Below, piece after piece: positions 8,199-17,538 of a stretch of DNA of 64,000 nt. A model generated the notes under the pieces. It did no database searches. It was not told where the DNA came from and worked only from the letters and a program-made list of their open reading frames with translations. Each line of letters starts with the position of its first letter. Positions within the stretch are counted from its first letter, which is position 1. A program made the translations under genes and the position numbers. The DNA is from Skermanella stibiiresistens SB22 (GTDB lineage: Bacteria > Pseudomonadota > Alphaproteobacteria > Azospirillales > Azospirillaceae), in contig NZ_AVFL01000011.1 in the NCBI RefSeq assembly GCF_000576635.1, positions 1-64,000 of the forward strand, read 5' to 3'.

Positions 8199-9691
8199 AA
8201 GCCCGGCGCCAAGTCGCGCGTCACCGCCTCCGCCGCCATCCGCCCGGAAAGGGCCACCATCGGCACTCCCGGCCCCGGATGGATGCCGCCCCCCGCCAGA
8301 TAAAGTCCCGGTATCCGGCTGCGCGCCGTCGGGCGGCTGAACGATGTTTTCCAGCCGTGCGACGCCGGGCCGTAGAGCGCTCCTCCCGTCGCCGGAAACA
8401 GCCGGTTCCAGTCGCGCGGCGAAGCCGCCACCATCCTGTCCGGTCGGGTTGTCACGCGCAGGCCGCAGCGTTCCAGGATGCCGAATGTACGAGTCGCGCA
8501 TTGGTCGATCTCCGTCGCGTCGAAGGGATGGGTGTCGCCGATGGCCGGCGCGTTGATCAGGCAAAAAAGCCGCTCCGGCCCGCCCGGTGCCGTCCCGTCA
8601 TCGTCGCGGTCCTGGGCGCAGACATAGACGGTGGGCGAGCGCGGCGGTCTTGAACGGTCGAGGATGTCGGCGAATTCCGCCGCGTAGTCGTCGGAGAAGA
8701 AGACGGTGTGGCGCGCCAGCGGGAAACCCTCCGCCTCGGCCAGCAGGCTCCAGGTGATCGCCGACAGCGAGCGGGCGTTTGGATCGATCTTGGGCACCGC
8801 CCCGGCCGCCGTCCGCCCCAGCATCCCGGAAGCGAGCGCCGCCGGATCGGCGTTGACGACGACCGCGTCAGCCTCGATCCGCTCGCCGGATGCCAGCGTG
8901 ACGCCGGAAGCCCTGCCGCCCGTCACCTCGACCGATCGAACCTCCGCGCCATACCGGAACACGGCGCCCCGTTCGGCGGCCAGACCGGCCAATGCCTCCG
9001 CCAGCCGCGCCATGCCGCCGTCCACCAGCCAGACGCCCTCCTGCTCGACATGGGCCACCAGCATCAGCGTGGCCGGCGCCAGGAAGGGGGACGAGCCGCA
9101 ATATGTGGCGTAACGGCCGAACAGCTGGCGCAGCCTCGGATCCTTGAAATAGTCGCCCAGCGCCTTCCACAGCGTCTCGAACGGCCGGATGCGCCACAGA
9201 TCGCCGAGCCCCCGCAGGCCGACCGCTCCGACCAGCCCGCCGACGCTGGGTTCGGCGCTGCGGATGAACGAGCTTTCCAGCGTGCGCCATGTCCGCGCCG
9301 CCTCCGCCTGGAAGCGGCGGAAGCCATCCGCCTCGCGGGCGCCGGCGAAGGCGCCGATCGCGTCGGCCGAGCGCTCGCGGTCGGCGAACAGGTCCAGCCG
9401 CGATCCATCGGTCCAGGCGTGGCGCGCCAGCACGCCGGCGGGTCTCAAGGTGACGTGGTGGTCCAGATCGGTGCCAGCCTCGGCGAAGATGTCGTCGAAG
9501 ATCCGGCGCAGCGTGAACACCGTTGGTCCCGCGTCCAGCTTGGCGCCGCCGACCTCGATCTCCCGCATCTTGCCGCCGGGCCGGTCGGCGCGCTCCACCA
9601 CGGTGACTCCGAGCCCCCGGTTCGCCAAGGACAGGGCCGCGGTCAGCCCCGCGATGCCGGCTCCCACCACGATGACGCGTTTCTGGCCCAA
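8111..9691 (-). CDS. crtD: Carotenoid 3,4-desaturase CrtD
   Basis: This 526-residue FAD-dependent desaturase introduces the C-3,4 double bond in hydroxylated or methoxylated acyclic carotenoids. It has the N-terminal VVGAGIAGLTAALSLANRG dinucleotide fold (residues 7-25), a DRPGGKM flavin motif and the C-terminal LAGGGIHPGPGVPMVALSGR motif. Its last 35 or so residues (after AVTRDLA) are low-complexity and overlap the crtC coding region by about 90 bp, suggesting read-through in a tail that is not conserved. It is divergent from crtE across a regulatory gap with PpsR-type sites. Confidence 0.93.
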   Translation of the reverse strand: MGQKRVIVVGAGIAGLTAALSLANRGLGVTVVERADRPGGKMREIEVGGAKLDAGPTVFTLRRIFDDIFAEAGTDLDHHVTLRPAGVLARHAWTDGSRLDLFADRERSADAIGAFAGAREADGFRRFQAEAARTWRTLESSFIRSAEPSVGGLVGAVGLRGLGDLWRIRPFETLWKALGDYFKDPRLRQLFGRYATYCGSSPFLAPATLMLVAHVEQEGVWLVDGGMARLAEALAGLAAERGAVFRYGAEVRSVEVTGGRASGVTLASGERIEADAVVVNADPAALASGMLGRTAAGAVPKIDPNARSLSAITWSLLAEAEGFPLARHTVFFSDDYAAEFADILDRSRPPRSPTVYVCAQDRDDDGTAPGGPERLFCLINAPAIGDTHPFDATEIDQCATRTFGILERCGLRVTTRPDRMVAASPRDWNRLFPATGGALYGPASHGWKTSFSRPTARSRIPGLYLAGGGIHPGPGVPMVALSGRMAAEAVTRDLAPGLASPLTGSRRSGSTAPSPKTATPGGMSTP

Positions 9692-9730
9692 CGCCGTTCC
9701 CTCCGCCTACCTCTTCGAGCCCCGTCAAAA

Positions 9731-9773
9731 TGTCGTTGAACCCGACAATGATGAGTGTCAATGTTATATGACA
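9731..9773. promoter_or_regulatory. PpsR/CrtJ operators in the crtD-crtE divergent promoter
   Basis: Bases 9756-9773 are a perfect PpsR/CrtJ palindrome: TGTCA-N8-TGACA (TGT-N12-ACA). A second, shorter-spaced dyad TGTCG-N7-CGACA lies at 9731-9747, 25 bp upstream. Paired sites of this kind let tetrameric PpsR bind cooperatively in known purple bacteria. The position between the two starts suggests joint control of crtCD and crtEF. Confidence 0.75.
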
Positions 9774-9839
9774 CTCAAGCGCGACAATCTACCTTTACAA
9801 CAGGTTGACGGTACAACAAAGCGCGGGCGGGAGGTTGCC

Positions 9840-10700
9840 ATGGATGTCGTGACGCGGATCGAACAAGCCCTTGATGGGGCCGTGAGGGAGGCGGAATCCT
9901 CCGGCGCTCCCCCCAGGCTGGCGGCGGCGATGCGCCACGCGGTCTTCCCCGGTGGGGCCCGCATCCGGCCCCGCCTGTGCCTGGCCGTCGCCAAGGCCTG
10001 CGGGACCGAGGACTACCCGACCGCCTTCGCGGCGGCGGCGGCGATCGAGCTGCTGCATTGCGCCTCGCTGGTCCACGACGATCTGCCCTGCTTCGACGAC
10101 GCGGCGGTCCGGCGCGGCAAGCCCTCCGTCCACCGGGCGTTTGGCGAGCCGCTGGCGGTCCTGGCCGGGGACGCGTTGATCGTGCTGGCGTTCGAGACGC
10201 TGGCCCGCGGCGCCGTCGCCCAACTGCCAGCCCTCCTGCTCTGTGTCGGACGCTCGGTCGGCATGCCGTTCGGCATCGTGGCGGGTCAGGCGTGGGAGAG
10301 CGAGCCCCGGGTCGATCTCGCCCGCTATCACCGCGCAAAGACCGGCGCCCTGTTCGCGGCGGCCACCGTCGGCGGAGCCGCGGCGGCGGGCGTCGAGTCG
10401 GATTGCTGGCGCTCCCTTGGCGAGAAGCTGGGCGAGGCCTTCCAGGTCGCCGACGACATCCGCGACGTGGCCGGCGATCCCGACGATCTCGGCAAGCCGG
10501 TCGGACGCGACGCCGCCCTGAACCGCATGAGCGCCGCCCGCGAGCTTGGCATCGACGGCGCGCTGGACCGCTTGGACCTGCTGGTCGCCGAGGCGGCCGA
10601 CTCGATCCCGCGCTGTCCCGGCGGCGCCGAACTCCGCACCCTGATCCGCCTGGAGGCGCAGCGGTTCCTGCCCAAGGAACTGGTGCGGGTGGCGGCATGA
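9840..10700 (+). CDS. crtE: Geranylgeranyl diphosphate synthase CrtE
   Basis: This 286-residue polyprenyl synthase makes the C20 precursor for carotenoids and the bacteriochlorophyll tail. Both aspartate-rich motifs are present: HDDLPCFDDAAVRRGKPSVH (first) and FQVADDIRDV (second), and GGARIRPRLCL near the N-terminus. I start at the ATG at 9840, preceded by GGGAGG at 9829-9834; a longer in-frame ORF upstream runs through the crtD promoter. The stop overlaps the crtF ATG (ATGA). Confidence 0.95.
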   Translation: MDVVTRIEQALDGAVREAESSGAPPRLAAAMRHAVFPGGARIRPRLCLAVAKACGTEDYPTAFAAAAAIELLHCASLVHDDLPCFDDAAVRRGKPSVHRAFGEPLAVLAGDALIVLAFETLARGAVAQLPALLLCVGRSVGMPFGIVAGQAWESEPRVDLARYHRAKTGALFAAATVGGAAAAGVESDCWRSLGEKLGEAFQVADDIRDVAGDPDDLGKPVGRDAALNRMSAARELGIDGALDRLDLLVAEAADSIPRCPGGAELRTLIRLEAQRFLPKELVRVAA

Positions 10701-11968
10701 GGCCCACCGACATGCAACACGCACCCCCCCATTCATCCCACCATTCCACTCATCCCAGCGCGCATCACGGGACGCACGCCCGCAAGCTGTCGCGGGTCTG
10801 CGCGCCCCGCGTCGGGCTGGCCCAGATCGGCTTGGGGCTCCCCAGCGTCGATGAGATGGTCGACCGCTTCTGGTCCGTCCGTGACCGGCTCATGGCGAGC
10901 GCCAGTTTCCGCCGCTGGGCGGCCGCCTTCCCGCTGACCCGCCCGATCGCGCGCCGCCGCAGCCGCGACCTGTTCGACCTGTGCGCCGGCTTCGTCTATT
11001 CGCAGGTGCTGCTGGCCTGCGTCCGGCTTCGCCTGTTCGACATCTTGGCCGAACACTCGATGACGGCGCACGAACTGTCGCGGCGGCTTGGCATGGCGGA
11101 GGAAGCGACCGAGCGGCTGCTGCGCGCGGCGGTCTCGCTCCGGCTGCTGGCCCGGCGCGGCGACGACCGCTTCGGTCTCGGTCCCCTGGGCGCCGCCCTG
11201 GTCGGCAATCCCGGAGTCGCCGCGATGGTCGAGCATCACGCCATGCTCTACGACGACCTGCGCGATCCCGTGGCCTTGCTGCGGGGCGAGGGCAAGACGG
11301 CGCTGTCGTCCTACTGGCCCTATGCCGGAGCCGGTCATCCGTCCGACCTGACCGCTGGCGACGTGTCGTCCTACACCGCGCTGATGGCGGCGTCCCAGCC
11401 GCTGATCGCGGAGGAGGTGCTGGGGGCCTATCCCCTGAACCGGCACCGCCGGCTGATGGATGTCGGCGGCGGCGACGGCGCTTTCCTGGCGGCCGCGGCC
11501 GAGCGGGCTCCGGATCTGGAGGTCGTCCTGTTCGATCTGCCCGCCGTCGCGGAACGGGCGAAACTCCGCTTCCAGTCCGCGGGCCTTCAGGATCGCGCCA
11601 CGGTGATCGGCGGCGACTTCCTGTCCAATCCGCTCCCCAAGGGGGCCGACGCGCTCTCCCTGGTCCGCGTGCTGCACGATCACGACGATTGCGAGGCGCT
11701 GACCATCCTGCGGGCGGCGCGTCAGGCGCTGGCTCCCGACGGGACGCTCCTGATCGCCGAGCCGATGGCCGAGGCTCCGGGGGCGCACCCGGTCGGGGAC
11801 GCTTACTTCGGCTTCTACCTGCTCGCCATGGGACGCGGCCACGCGCGGACACCGCACGAGATCACCGATCTGCTCCAGCGCGCCGGCTTCAGCTCGGTCA
11901 GGCGTCACGCGACGGCCATGCCGCTGCTGACCGGTGTGATAACCGCAAGTCCCGCCAAGTCAGCGTAA
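10697..11968 (+). CDS. crtF: Hydroxyneurosporene O-methyltransferase CrtF
   Basis: This 423-residue SAM-dependent enzyme methylates the C-1 hydroxyl made by CrtC. It has an N-terminal winged-helix dimerisation region (residues about 95-160) and the SAM-binding motif MDVGGGDGAFLAAAAE, then the LVRVLHDHDD catalytic-site segment and LIAEPM, all typical of the O-methyltransferase 2 family. The histidine-rich N-terminus (residues 8-27) is unusual and may be avoided if translation starts at the internal ATG at 10712. The ATG at 10697 overlaps the crtE stop by 4 bp, so I keep it. Confidence 0.93.
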   Translation: MRPTDMQHAPPHSSHHSTHPSAHHGTHARKLSRVCAPRVGLAQIGLGLPSVDEMVDRFWSVRDRLMASASFRRWAAAFPLTRPIARRRSRDLFDLCAGFVYSQVLLACVRLRLFDILAEHSMTAHELSRRLGMAEEATERLLRAAVSLRLLARRGDDRFGLGPLGAALVGNPGVAAMVEHHAMLYDDLRDPVALLRGEGKTALSSYWPYAGAGHPSDLTAGDVSSYTALMAASQPLIAEEVLGAYPLNRHRRLMDVGGGDGAFLAAAAERAPDLEVVLFDLPAVAERAKLRFQSAGLQDRATVIGGDFLSNPLPKGADALSLVRVLHDHDDCEALTILRAARQALAPDGTLLIAEPMAEAPGAHPVGDAYFGFYLLAMGRGHARTPHEITDLLQRAGFSSVRRHATAMPLLTGVITASPAKSA

Positions 11969-12007
11969 GTTTTACTTGACGTTCAAAACTGTCAATATAA
12001 ACTGACA
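11964..12007 (+). promoter_or_regulatory. PpsR/CrtJ operators of the bchC-puf operon
   Basis: A perfect TGTCA-N8-TGACA site occupies 11990-12007. A weaker symmetric site CGTAA-N8-TGACG lies at 11964-11981, 26 bp away start to start, and TTGAC/GTCAA half-sites face each other between them. The operators precede bchC and would put the whole bchCXYZ-pufBALMC transcript under redox/light repression. Confidence 0.75.
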
Positions 12008-12047
12008 GTAAGAATAAGGCACTGCGGTGCCATGACAATACCCTGCA

Positions 12048-12995
12048 ATGGGAACCGGGATGGAAACGCTCGCAGTCGTGATCGACGAGCCCGAACGGCT
12101 CGCTCTGAGGACACTCGACCTGACTCCGCCAGAAGCTGGCGATGTCGTGGTCGAGACCTTGTGGAGCGGTATCAGCACCGGAACGGAGCGTCTCCTCTGG
12201 CTGGGCCAGATGCCGGCCTTTCCCGGGTTGGGTTATCCGCTGGTTCCCGGCTATGAAACGGTCGGCCGCGTCATCGCGGCGGGAGCCACTTCGGGCCGGC
12301 GGGAGGGTGATTTCGTCTTCGTCCCCGGGGCCCGCTGCTTCGGAGCGGTCAGGGGTTTGTTCGGCGGTGCCGCCGCCCAGCTCGTGGTGGCTGGCGACCG
12401 TGTCCTCCTGGTTGACGAAGGGTTGGGCGAGCAAGCCGTGCTGCTGGCCTTGGCGGCCACCGCCCACCATGTCCTCGACGTCGGAGGAACGCCCGACCTG
12501 ATCGTCGGCCATGGCGTCCTGGGCCGCCTGCTGGCCCGTCTCGCCCTCGCCAAGGGCGCCGCGGCGCCGACCGTGTGGGAGCGACATCCGCTCCGCTCCG
12601 ACGCGGGGGCGGGATACGCGGTGATCCACCCGGACGCCGATCCGCGCCGCGACTATCGCGCCATCTTCGATGCCAGCGGCGACGCGGGGTTGCTCGACAC
12701 CCTGATCGGCCGGCTGGCGCGGGGCGGGGAGATCACCCTCGCCGGGTTCTACTCACAGCCGCTGTCCTTCACGTTTCCGCCCGCCTTCATGCGCGAGGCC
12801 CGCATCCGGGTCGCGGCGGAATGGACACCCGACGACCTGCCGGCGGTCAGGCGGCTGATCGAGGGCGGGCGCCTGTCGCTCGACGGCCTGATCACCCACC
12901 GCCTGGACGTCGCCCAGGCCGACGACGCCTATCGGACCGCCTTCGGCGATCCCGCCTGCCTCAAGATGATCCTGGATTGGAGACGCCGTTCATGA
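12048..12995 (+). CDS. bchC: Bacteriochlorophyllide a dehydrogenase BchC
   Basis: This 315-residue protein oxidises the C-3 hydroxyethyl group late in bacteriochlorophyll a synthesis. It is a zinc-independent-looking member of the medium-chain dehydrogenase fold, with SGISTGTER and PGLGYPLVPGYETVG near the N-terminus and LIVGHGVLGRLLARLA in the nucleotide-binding part, all typical of BchC. It starts the bchCXYZ-puf operon and its stop overlaps the bchX ATG. Confidence 0.95.
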   Translation: MGTGMETLAVVIDEPERLALRTLDLTPPEAGDVVVETLWSGISTGTERLLWLGQMPAFPGLGYPLVPGYETVGRVIAAGATSGRREGDFVFVPGARCFGAVRGLFGGAAAQLVVAGDRVLLVDEGLGEQAVLLALAATAHHVLDVGGTPDLIVGHGVLGRLLARLALAKGAAAPTVWERHPLRSDAGAGYAVIHPDADPRRDYRAIFDASGDAGLLDTLIGRLARGGEITLAGFYSQPLSFTFPPAFMREARIRVAAEWTPDDLPAVRRLIEGGRLSLDGLITHRLDVAQADDAYRTAFGDPACLKMILDWRRRS

Positions 12996-13981
12996 CCGAC
13001 ACGACACTGCTGGACCGCCTGCGGACCGAGGCGTCGATCGAGCCCGACCCCGTCCCGACGGCGCCGCCCACCAAGGAGACGCAGATCATCGCGATCTACG
13101 GCAAGGGCGGCATCGGCAAGAGCTTCACCCTGGCGAACCTGTCCTACATGTTCGCCCAGCAAGGCAAGAAGATCCTGCTGATCGGCTGCGATCCCAAGAG
13201 CGACACGACATCCCTGCTGTTCGGTGGCCGGGCTTGTCCGACCATCCTGGAGACCTCGACCCGCAAGAAGCTGAGTGGCGAGCCCGTCGCTGTCGGCGAT
13301 GTCTGCTTCAAGCGCGACGGCGTCTACGCGATGGAACTGGGCGGACCGGAGGTCGGCCGCGGCTGCGGCGGCCGGGGCATCATCCATGGCTTCGAGCTGC
13401 TGGAGAAGCTGGGGTTCCATGACTGGGGTTTCGACTACGTGCTGCTCGATTTCCTTGGTGACGTGGTGTGCGGCGGCTTCGGCCTGCCGATCGCCCGCGA
13501 CATGTGCCAGAAGGTCATCGTGGTCGGCTCCAACGACCTGCAATCGCTCTACGTCGCCAACAACGTCTGCTCGGCGGTCGAGTATTTCCGCAAGATGGGC
13601 GGCAATGTCGGCGTCGCCGGCATGGTGATCAACAAGGACGACGGCACCGGCGAGGCGCGCGCCTTCGCGGAGGCGGTCGGCATCCAGGTGCTGGCCTCGA
13701 TCCCCGCCGACGACGACATCCGCCGCAAGAGCGCCAATTACCAGATCGTCGGCCGGCCCGGTGACCGCTGGGGGCCCTTGTTCGAGGAACTGGCGCGCAA
13801 TGTCGCCTGGGCGCCGCCGGAATGGCCGCGGCCCCTGACCCAGGATGGCTTGCTGGGACTGTTCAAGGGCGACGTGGTCGGACGTGGCGTCGTGCTGGAA
13901 CCGGCGACGCTCGAGGACATGTGCGGCATCGCCGCCGCGGCCGCCAAACCGTCCCTCGAAGTGATCTACGACGATGTATGA
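12992..13981 (+). CDS. bchX: Chlorophyllide a reductase iron protein BchX
   Basis: This 329-residue nitrogenase-iron-protein-like ATPase passes electrons to BchYZ for reduction of ring B of chlorophyllide a. The P-loop [14 protein letters not shown] is at about residues 34-47. The [4Fe-4S] cysteines shared by the two subunits are in GRGCGGRG and [10 protein letters not shown]. The ATG overlaps the bchC stop (ATGA) and the gene overlaps bchY by 8 bp. Confidence 0.96.
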   Translation: MTDTTLLDRLRTEASIEPDPVPTAPPTKETQIIAIYGKGGIGKSFTLANLSYMFAQQGKKILLIGCDPKSDTTSLLFGGRACPTILETSTRKKLSGEPVAVGDVCFKRDGVYAMELGGPEVGRGCGGRGIIHGFELLEKLGFHDWGFDYVLLDFLGDVVCGGFGLPIARDMCQKVIVVGSNDLQSLYVANNVCSAVEYFRKMGGNVGVAGMVINKDDGTGEARAFAEAVGIQVLASIPADDDIRRKSANYQIVGRPGDRWGPLFEELARNVAWAPPEWPRPLTQDGLLGLFKGDVVGRGVVLEPATLEDMCGIAAAAAKPSLEVIYDDV

Positions 13982-15389
13982 CGACACCGCACCCAGCTGC
14001 CATGGCGGCAAGGCGGAGCTTCGCCAAGCGGCCAAGGCGGCCGGCCTCACCGAGACGATCGAGCGCTACGCCGCCGATTATCCGATGGGACCGCACGACC
14101 AGCCGCAAAGCATGTGCCCGGCCTTCGGCTCCCTGCGGGTGGGGCTCCGGATGCGGCGCACCGCCACCATCCTGTCGGGCTCGGCCTGCTGCGTCTATGG
14201 CCTGACCTTCACCTCGCACTTCTACGGAGCCCGGCGCACCGTCGGCTACGTCCCGTTCAACTCCGAGTCATTGGTCACCGGCAAGCTGTTCGAGGACATC
14301 CGCGAGGCGGTGTTCAAGCTGGCCGATCCCGCCCTGTACGACGCGGTGGTGATCATCAACCTGTGCGTCCCGACGGCGTCCGGCGTGCCCCTGCGCCTGC
14401 TGCCGAAGGAGATCGACGGCGTCCGGATCATCGGGATCGACGTGCCGGGCTTCGGTGTCCCGACCCACGCCGAGGCCAAGGACGTGCTGGCCGGCGCCAT
14501 GCTGGCCTATGCCCGGCGCGAGGCCGAGCAGGGACCCGTCCAAGCGCCGCGCGCCGGCCGGTCGGAGCGTCCAGCCGTTGCCCTGCTGGGGGAGATGTTC
14601 CCGGCCGATCCCGTCGGCATCGCCATGATGCTGGAGCCGATGGGCCTGGCGGCGGGCCCCGTGGTGCCGACCCGCGAATGGCGCGAGCTTTACTCGGCAC
14701 TCGCGTGCCCGGTGGCCGCCGCGATCCATCCGTTCTACACCGCCTCGATCCGCGAGTTCGAGGCGGCGGGCCGCGCCATCGTCGGCTCCGCCCCGGTCGG
14801 CCATGACGGCACGGCCGATTGGCTGGATGCGATCGGCGCCGCCTTCGCGGTGCCGCGCGCCGGGATCGACGCCGCCAAGGCCAAGGTCCTGCCGGCGATC
14901 CGGGGCGCCTTGGAGCGCGCGCCCGTCAAGGGCCGGATCACCCTGTCCGGCTACGAGGGCTCCGAATTGCTCGTGGCGCGCCTGCTGGTCGAAAGCGGCG
15001 CCGATGTCCGCTATGTCGGAACCGCCTGTCCCAGGACGCGCTGGTCGGAGGCCGACCGCGACTGGCTGCAGGCGCGCGGCGTCATGGTCCAGTACAGGGC
15101 CTCGCTGGAACACGATCTGGCGGCCCTCAAGGAGTTCCGGCCCGACCTCGCGATCGGCACGACCCCGATCGTGCAGCGCGCCAAGGAGATGGCGATCCCG
15201 GCGCTCTACTTCACCAACCTGATCTCCGCCCGCCCGCTGATGGGCATCGCCGGCGCCGGGGCGCTGGCCCAGGTGGTAAACGCCGCCCTGTCGAACACGG
15301 CGCGCTTCGACGAGATGCGGGACTTCTTCGATCCCGGCCCAGCCCAGTCCCTCGCAGATCAGGCCATTGGGGAGCGCGCGGCATGCTGA
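13974..15389 (+). CDS. bchY: Chlorophyllide a reductase subunit Y
   Basis: BchY is the alpha-like subunit of the chlorophyllide a reductase (COR) catalytic component. The 471-residue product has conserved cysteines in [18 protein letters not shown] and [11 protein letters not shown], which with BchZ bind a [4Fe-4S] cluster. It lies between bchX and bchZ with 8-bp and 7-bp overlaps, as in other purple bacteria. Confidence 0.96.
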   Translation: MYDDTAPSCHGGKAELRQAAKAAGLTETIERYAADYPMGPHDQPQSMCPAFGSLRVGLRMRRTATILSGSACCVYGLTFTSHFYGARRTVGYVPFNSESLVTGKLFEDIREAVFKLADPALYDAVVIINLCVPTASGVPLRLLPKEIDGVRIIGIDVPGFGVPTHAEAKDVLAGAMLAYARREAEQGPVQAPRAGRSERPAVALLGEMFPADPVGIAMMLEPMGLAAGPVVPTREWRELYSALACPVAAAIHPFYTASIREFEAAGRAIVGSAPVGHDGTADWLDAIGAAFAVPRAGIDAAKAKVLPAIRGALERAPVKGRITLSGYEGSELLVARLLVESGADVRYVGTACPRTRWSEADRDWLQARGVMVQYRASLEHDLAALKEFRPDLAIGTTPIVQRAKEMAIPALYFTNLISARPLMGIAGAGALAQVVNAALSNTARFDEMRDFFDPGPAQSLADQAIGERAAC

Positions 15390-16930
15390 TCCTCGACCAC
15401 GATCGCGCCGGTGGTTACTGGGGCGCCGTCTACGCCTTCACCGCGATCAGGGGATTGCAGGTGATCATCGACGGCCCCGTCGGCTGCGAGAACCTGCCGG
15501 TGACGGCCGTCCTGCACTACACCGACGCGCTGCCGCCACACGAGTTGCCGATCGTGGTGACCGGCCTGGCCGAGGAGGAGTTGGGCCGTCACGGCACCGA
15601 GGGCGCCATGAAGCGCGCCCACGCCACCCTCGACCCCAAGCGCCCCAGCGTCGTCGTCACCGGCTCGATCGCCGAGATGATCGGCGGGGGAGTGACGCCC
15701 GAGGGCACCGGCATCCAGCGCTTCCTGCCGCGCACCATCGACGAGGACCAATGGCAGAGCGCCGACCGCGCGCTCAACTGGCTGTGGACCGAGTTCGGTC
15801 CCAAGCGCGGCGTCATGCCGAAGCGGAAGCCCCGCGCCGCCGGCGACAAGCCGCGCGTCAACATCATCGGGCCGATGTACGGCACCTTCAACATGTGGTC
15901 CGACCTGGCCGAGATCCGCCGGCTGGTGGAAGGCATCGGGGCCGAGATCAACCTGACCTTCCCGCTCGGCAGCCACCTGGACGACGTGACCAAGCTGGCC
16001 CAGGCCGACGCCAACGTCTGCCTGTACCGCGAGTTCGGCCGTCTTCTGTGCGAGACGCTGGATCGGCCCTATCTCCAGGCGCCGATCGGCCTGCACTCGA
16101 CCACCCGCTTCCTCCGCTCGCTCGGCGAAATCCTGGAGCTGGACCCCGAGCCATTCATCGAGCGGGAGAAGCTGACCACCATCAAGCCGGTCTGGGACCT
16201 GTGGCGCTCGGTCACCCAGGACTTCTTCGGCACCGCCAGCTTCGCGATCGTCGCCAACGACACCTACGCCCGGGGCGTCCGGCATTTCCTGGAGGAGGAG
16301 CTGGGACTGCCCTGCACCTTCTCGGTGTCGCGCCGCGCCGGAGCCAAGACCGACAACGAGGCCGTCCGCGAGATGGTCCGGACCCGCACGCCGCTGATCC
16401 TGTTCGGCAGCTACAACGAGCGCATGTACCTGGCCGAGATCGGGGGCAGGGCGGTGTTCGTCCCGGCATCCTTCCCCGGCGCCATCATCCGCCGCCACAC
16501 CGGCACCCCGTTCATGGGCTACGCCGGGGCGACCTGGCTGGTGCAGGAGGTCTGCAACGCCCTGTTCGACGCGCTCTTCCACATCCTGCCGCTGGCGACC
16601 GAGATGGACAAGGTCGAGGCGACACCCGCTAGGCTGGAGCCCGAACTGCCCTGGGACGACGAGGCCAAGGCCGACCTCGACCAGATCGTCGAGGCGCAAC
16701 CGGTCCTGATCCGGATCTCCGCCGCCAAGCGCCTGCGCGACGCCGCCGAGCGGCATGTCCGCCGGCTGGGCGACGCCCGCGTCACGGCGGCCCACGTCGC
16801 CGAGGCGGCGCTGGACGAGCGGATCTCCGGGCAGCCCGAAACCAACTTTTCCCATTCCCCTCAGCGGGAACCCGAATTCGCCGGCGCGCATGACGTCCGG
16901 CGACCGCCGCGCGGTCCTCGCGCTGTATAG
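15383..16930 (+). CDS. bchZ: Chlorophyllide a reductase subunit Z
   Basis: BchZ is the beta-like subunit of COR. The 515-residue protein starts [21 protein letters not shown] and carries the cluster cysteine in [14 protein letters not shown]. The C-terminal 30 residues after ERISGQPET are proline/arginine-rich and look unconserved, giving a slightly long protein. No pufQ follows; the LH1 beta gene starts 30 bp downstream with its own strong ribosome-binding site. Confidence 0.96.
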   Translation: MLILDHDRAGGYWGAVYAFTAIRGLQVIIDGPVGCENLPVTAVLHYTDALPPHELPIVVTGLAEEELGRHGTEGAMKRAHATLDPKRPSVVVTGSIAEMIGGGVTPEGTGIQRFLPRTIDEDQWQSADRALNWLWTEFGPKRGVMPKRKPRAAGDKPRVNIIGPMYGTFNMWSDLAEIRRLVEGIGAEINLTFPLGSHLDDVTKLAQADANVCLYREFGRLLCETLDRPYLQAPIGLHSTTRFLRSLGEILELDPEPFIEREKLTTIKPVWDLWRSVTQDFFGTASFAIVANDTYARGVRHFLEEELGLPCTFSVSRRAGAKTDNEAVREMVRTRTPLILFGSYNERMYLAEIGGRAVFVPASFPGAIIRRHTGTPFMGYAGATWLVQEVCNALFDALFHILPLATEMDKVEATPARLEPELPWDDEAKADLDQIVEAQPVLIRISAAKRLRDAAERHVRRLGDARVTAAHVAEAALDERISGQPETNFSHSPQREPEFAGAHDVRRPPRGPRAV

Positions 16931-16960
16931 GCCGAACGGCTTTCATAAGGAGGTACATGA

Positions 16961-17239
16961 ATGTCTGACACCATGAATGAGGGTCGGCGCACGCCCAGCG
17001 ATAGGGGAACGCCCGACGTTTCCCTATCGGGGCTCACCGACCCCGAGGCCAGGGAGTTCCACAAGATCTTCATGCAGAGCTTCGCCATCTTCGTCGGCGT
17101 GGCGTTGCTGGCCCACATCCTCGTCTGGCTGTGGCGTCCCTGGCTGCCGGGTCCGCAGGGCTACTCGTCCCTGATGGACGGCACGTTGCGCGACGGCGTG
17201 ACGGTTGCCCTCGAGTCCTTCAAGAGCTTTGTCGCATAG
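16961..17239 (+). CDS. pufB: LH1 antenna beta polypeptide PufB, C-terminally extended
   Basis: AAGGAGGT at 16947-16954 is placed ideally for the ATG at 16961. The 92-residue protein has the LH1 beta signature [18 protein letters not shown], His52 in the membrane helix ([15 protein letters not shown]) as bacteriochlorophyll ligand and His34 at the membrane edge. Known LH1 beta chains end shortly after the WRPW-PGP-GY segment; here about 23 residues follow (through ESFKSFVA), with no frameshift before the stop. The N-terminus is also long. Confidence 0.93.
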   Translation: MSDTMNEGRRTPSDRGTPDVSLSGLTDPEAREFHKIFMQSFAIFVGVALLAHILVWLWRPWLPGPQGYSSLMDGTLRDGVTVALESFKSFVA

Positions 17240-17248
17240 GAGGTTGGC

Positions 17249-17440
17249 ATGTGGCGCGTATGGCTTCTTTTCGATCCGCGCAGGACGCTGATCGCCTTGT
17301 TCACGTTCCTGTTCGCCCTGGCTTTGCTGATCCACTTCATCCTGCTCAGCACTGACAGGTTCAACTGGCTGGAAGGCCCAAGCTCCGCCCGCGTCGGAGC
17401 GATGAGCCAGCAGATGGCCCCCCTTCCCGCGGCCAAATGA
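17249..17440 (+). CDS. pufA: LH1 antenna alpha polypeptide PufA
   Basis: A TAGGAGG overlapping the pufB stop serves this ATG. The 63-residue product has the [14 protein letters not shown] start, one membrane helix with ligand His29 ([19 protein letters not shown]) and a polar tail, all standard for LH1 alpha. It binds bacteriochlorophyll and carotenoid with PufB to form the ring around the reaction centre. Confidence 0.95.
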   Translation: MWRVWLLFDPRRTLIALFTFLFALALLIHFILLSTDRFNWLEGPSSARVGAMSQQMAPLPAAK

Positions 17441-17457
17441 CCGCATCGGGAGCTTTG

Positions 17458-17501
17458 CGCGGCGGGTGAGGCCGGGTTGGAACCCGGCTCCACCCGCCGC
17501 G
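17458..17501 (+). promoter_or_regulatory. puf intercistronic mRNA hairpin between pufA and pufL
   Basis: A long near-perfect inverted repeat: CGCGGCGGGTG pairs with CACCCGCCGCG, and inside it GGCCGGGTT pairs with AACCCGGCT around a tiny loop, with one mismatch between the two stems. In known purple bacteria such a hairpin blocks 3'-5' decay so the pufBA segment outlives pufLM, giving the excess of LH1 over reaction centres. No U-tract follows, so it is not a simple terminator. Confidence 0.85.
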
Positions 17502-17538
17502 GGTGGGGCTCGCGTTTCCTGACCTGGGGGATCCGACC

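Noticed and set aside
17503-17538. Upstream ATG as pufL start
   Set aside because: It lies within the hairpin leader and adds residues not found in L subunits; ATG 17539 gives the canonical N-terminus.
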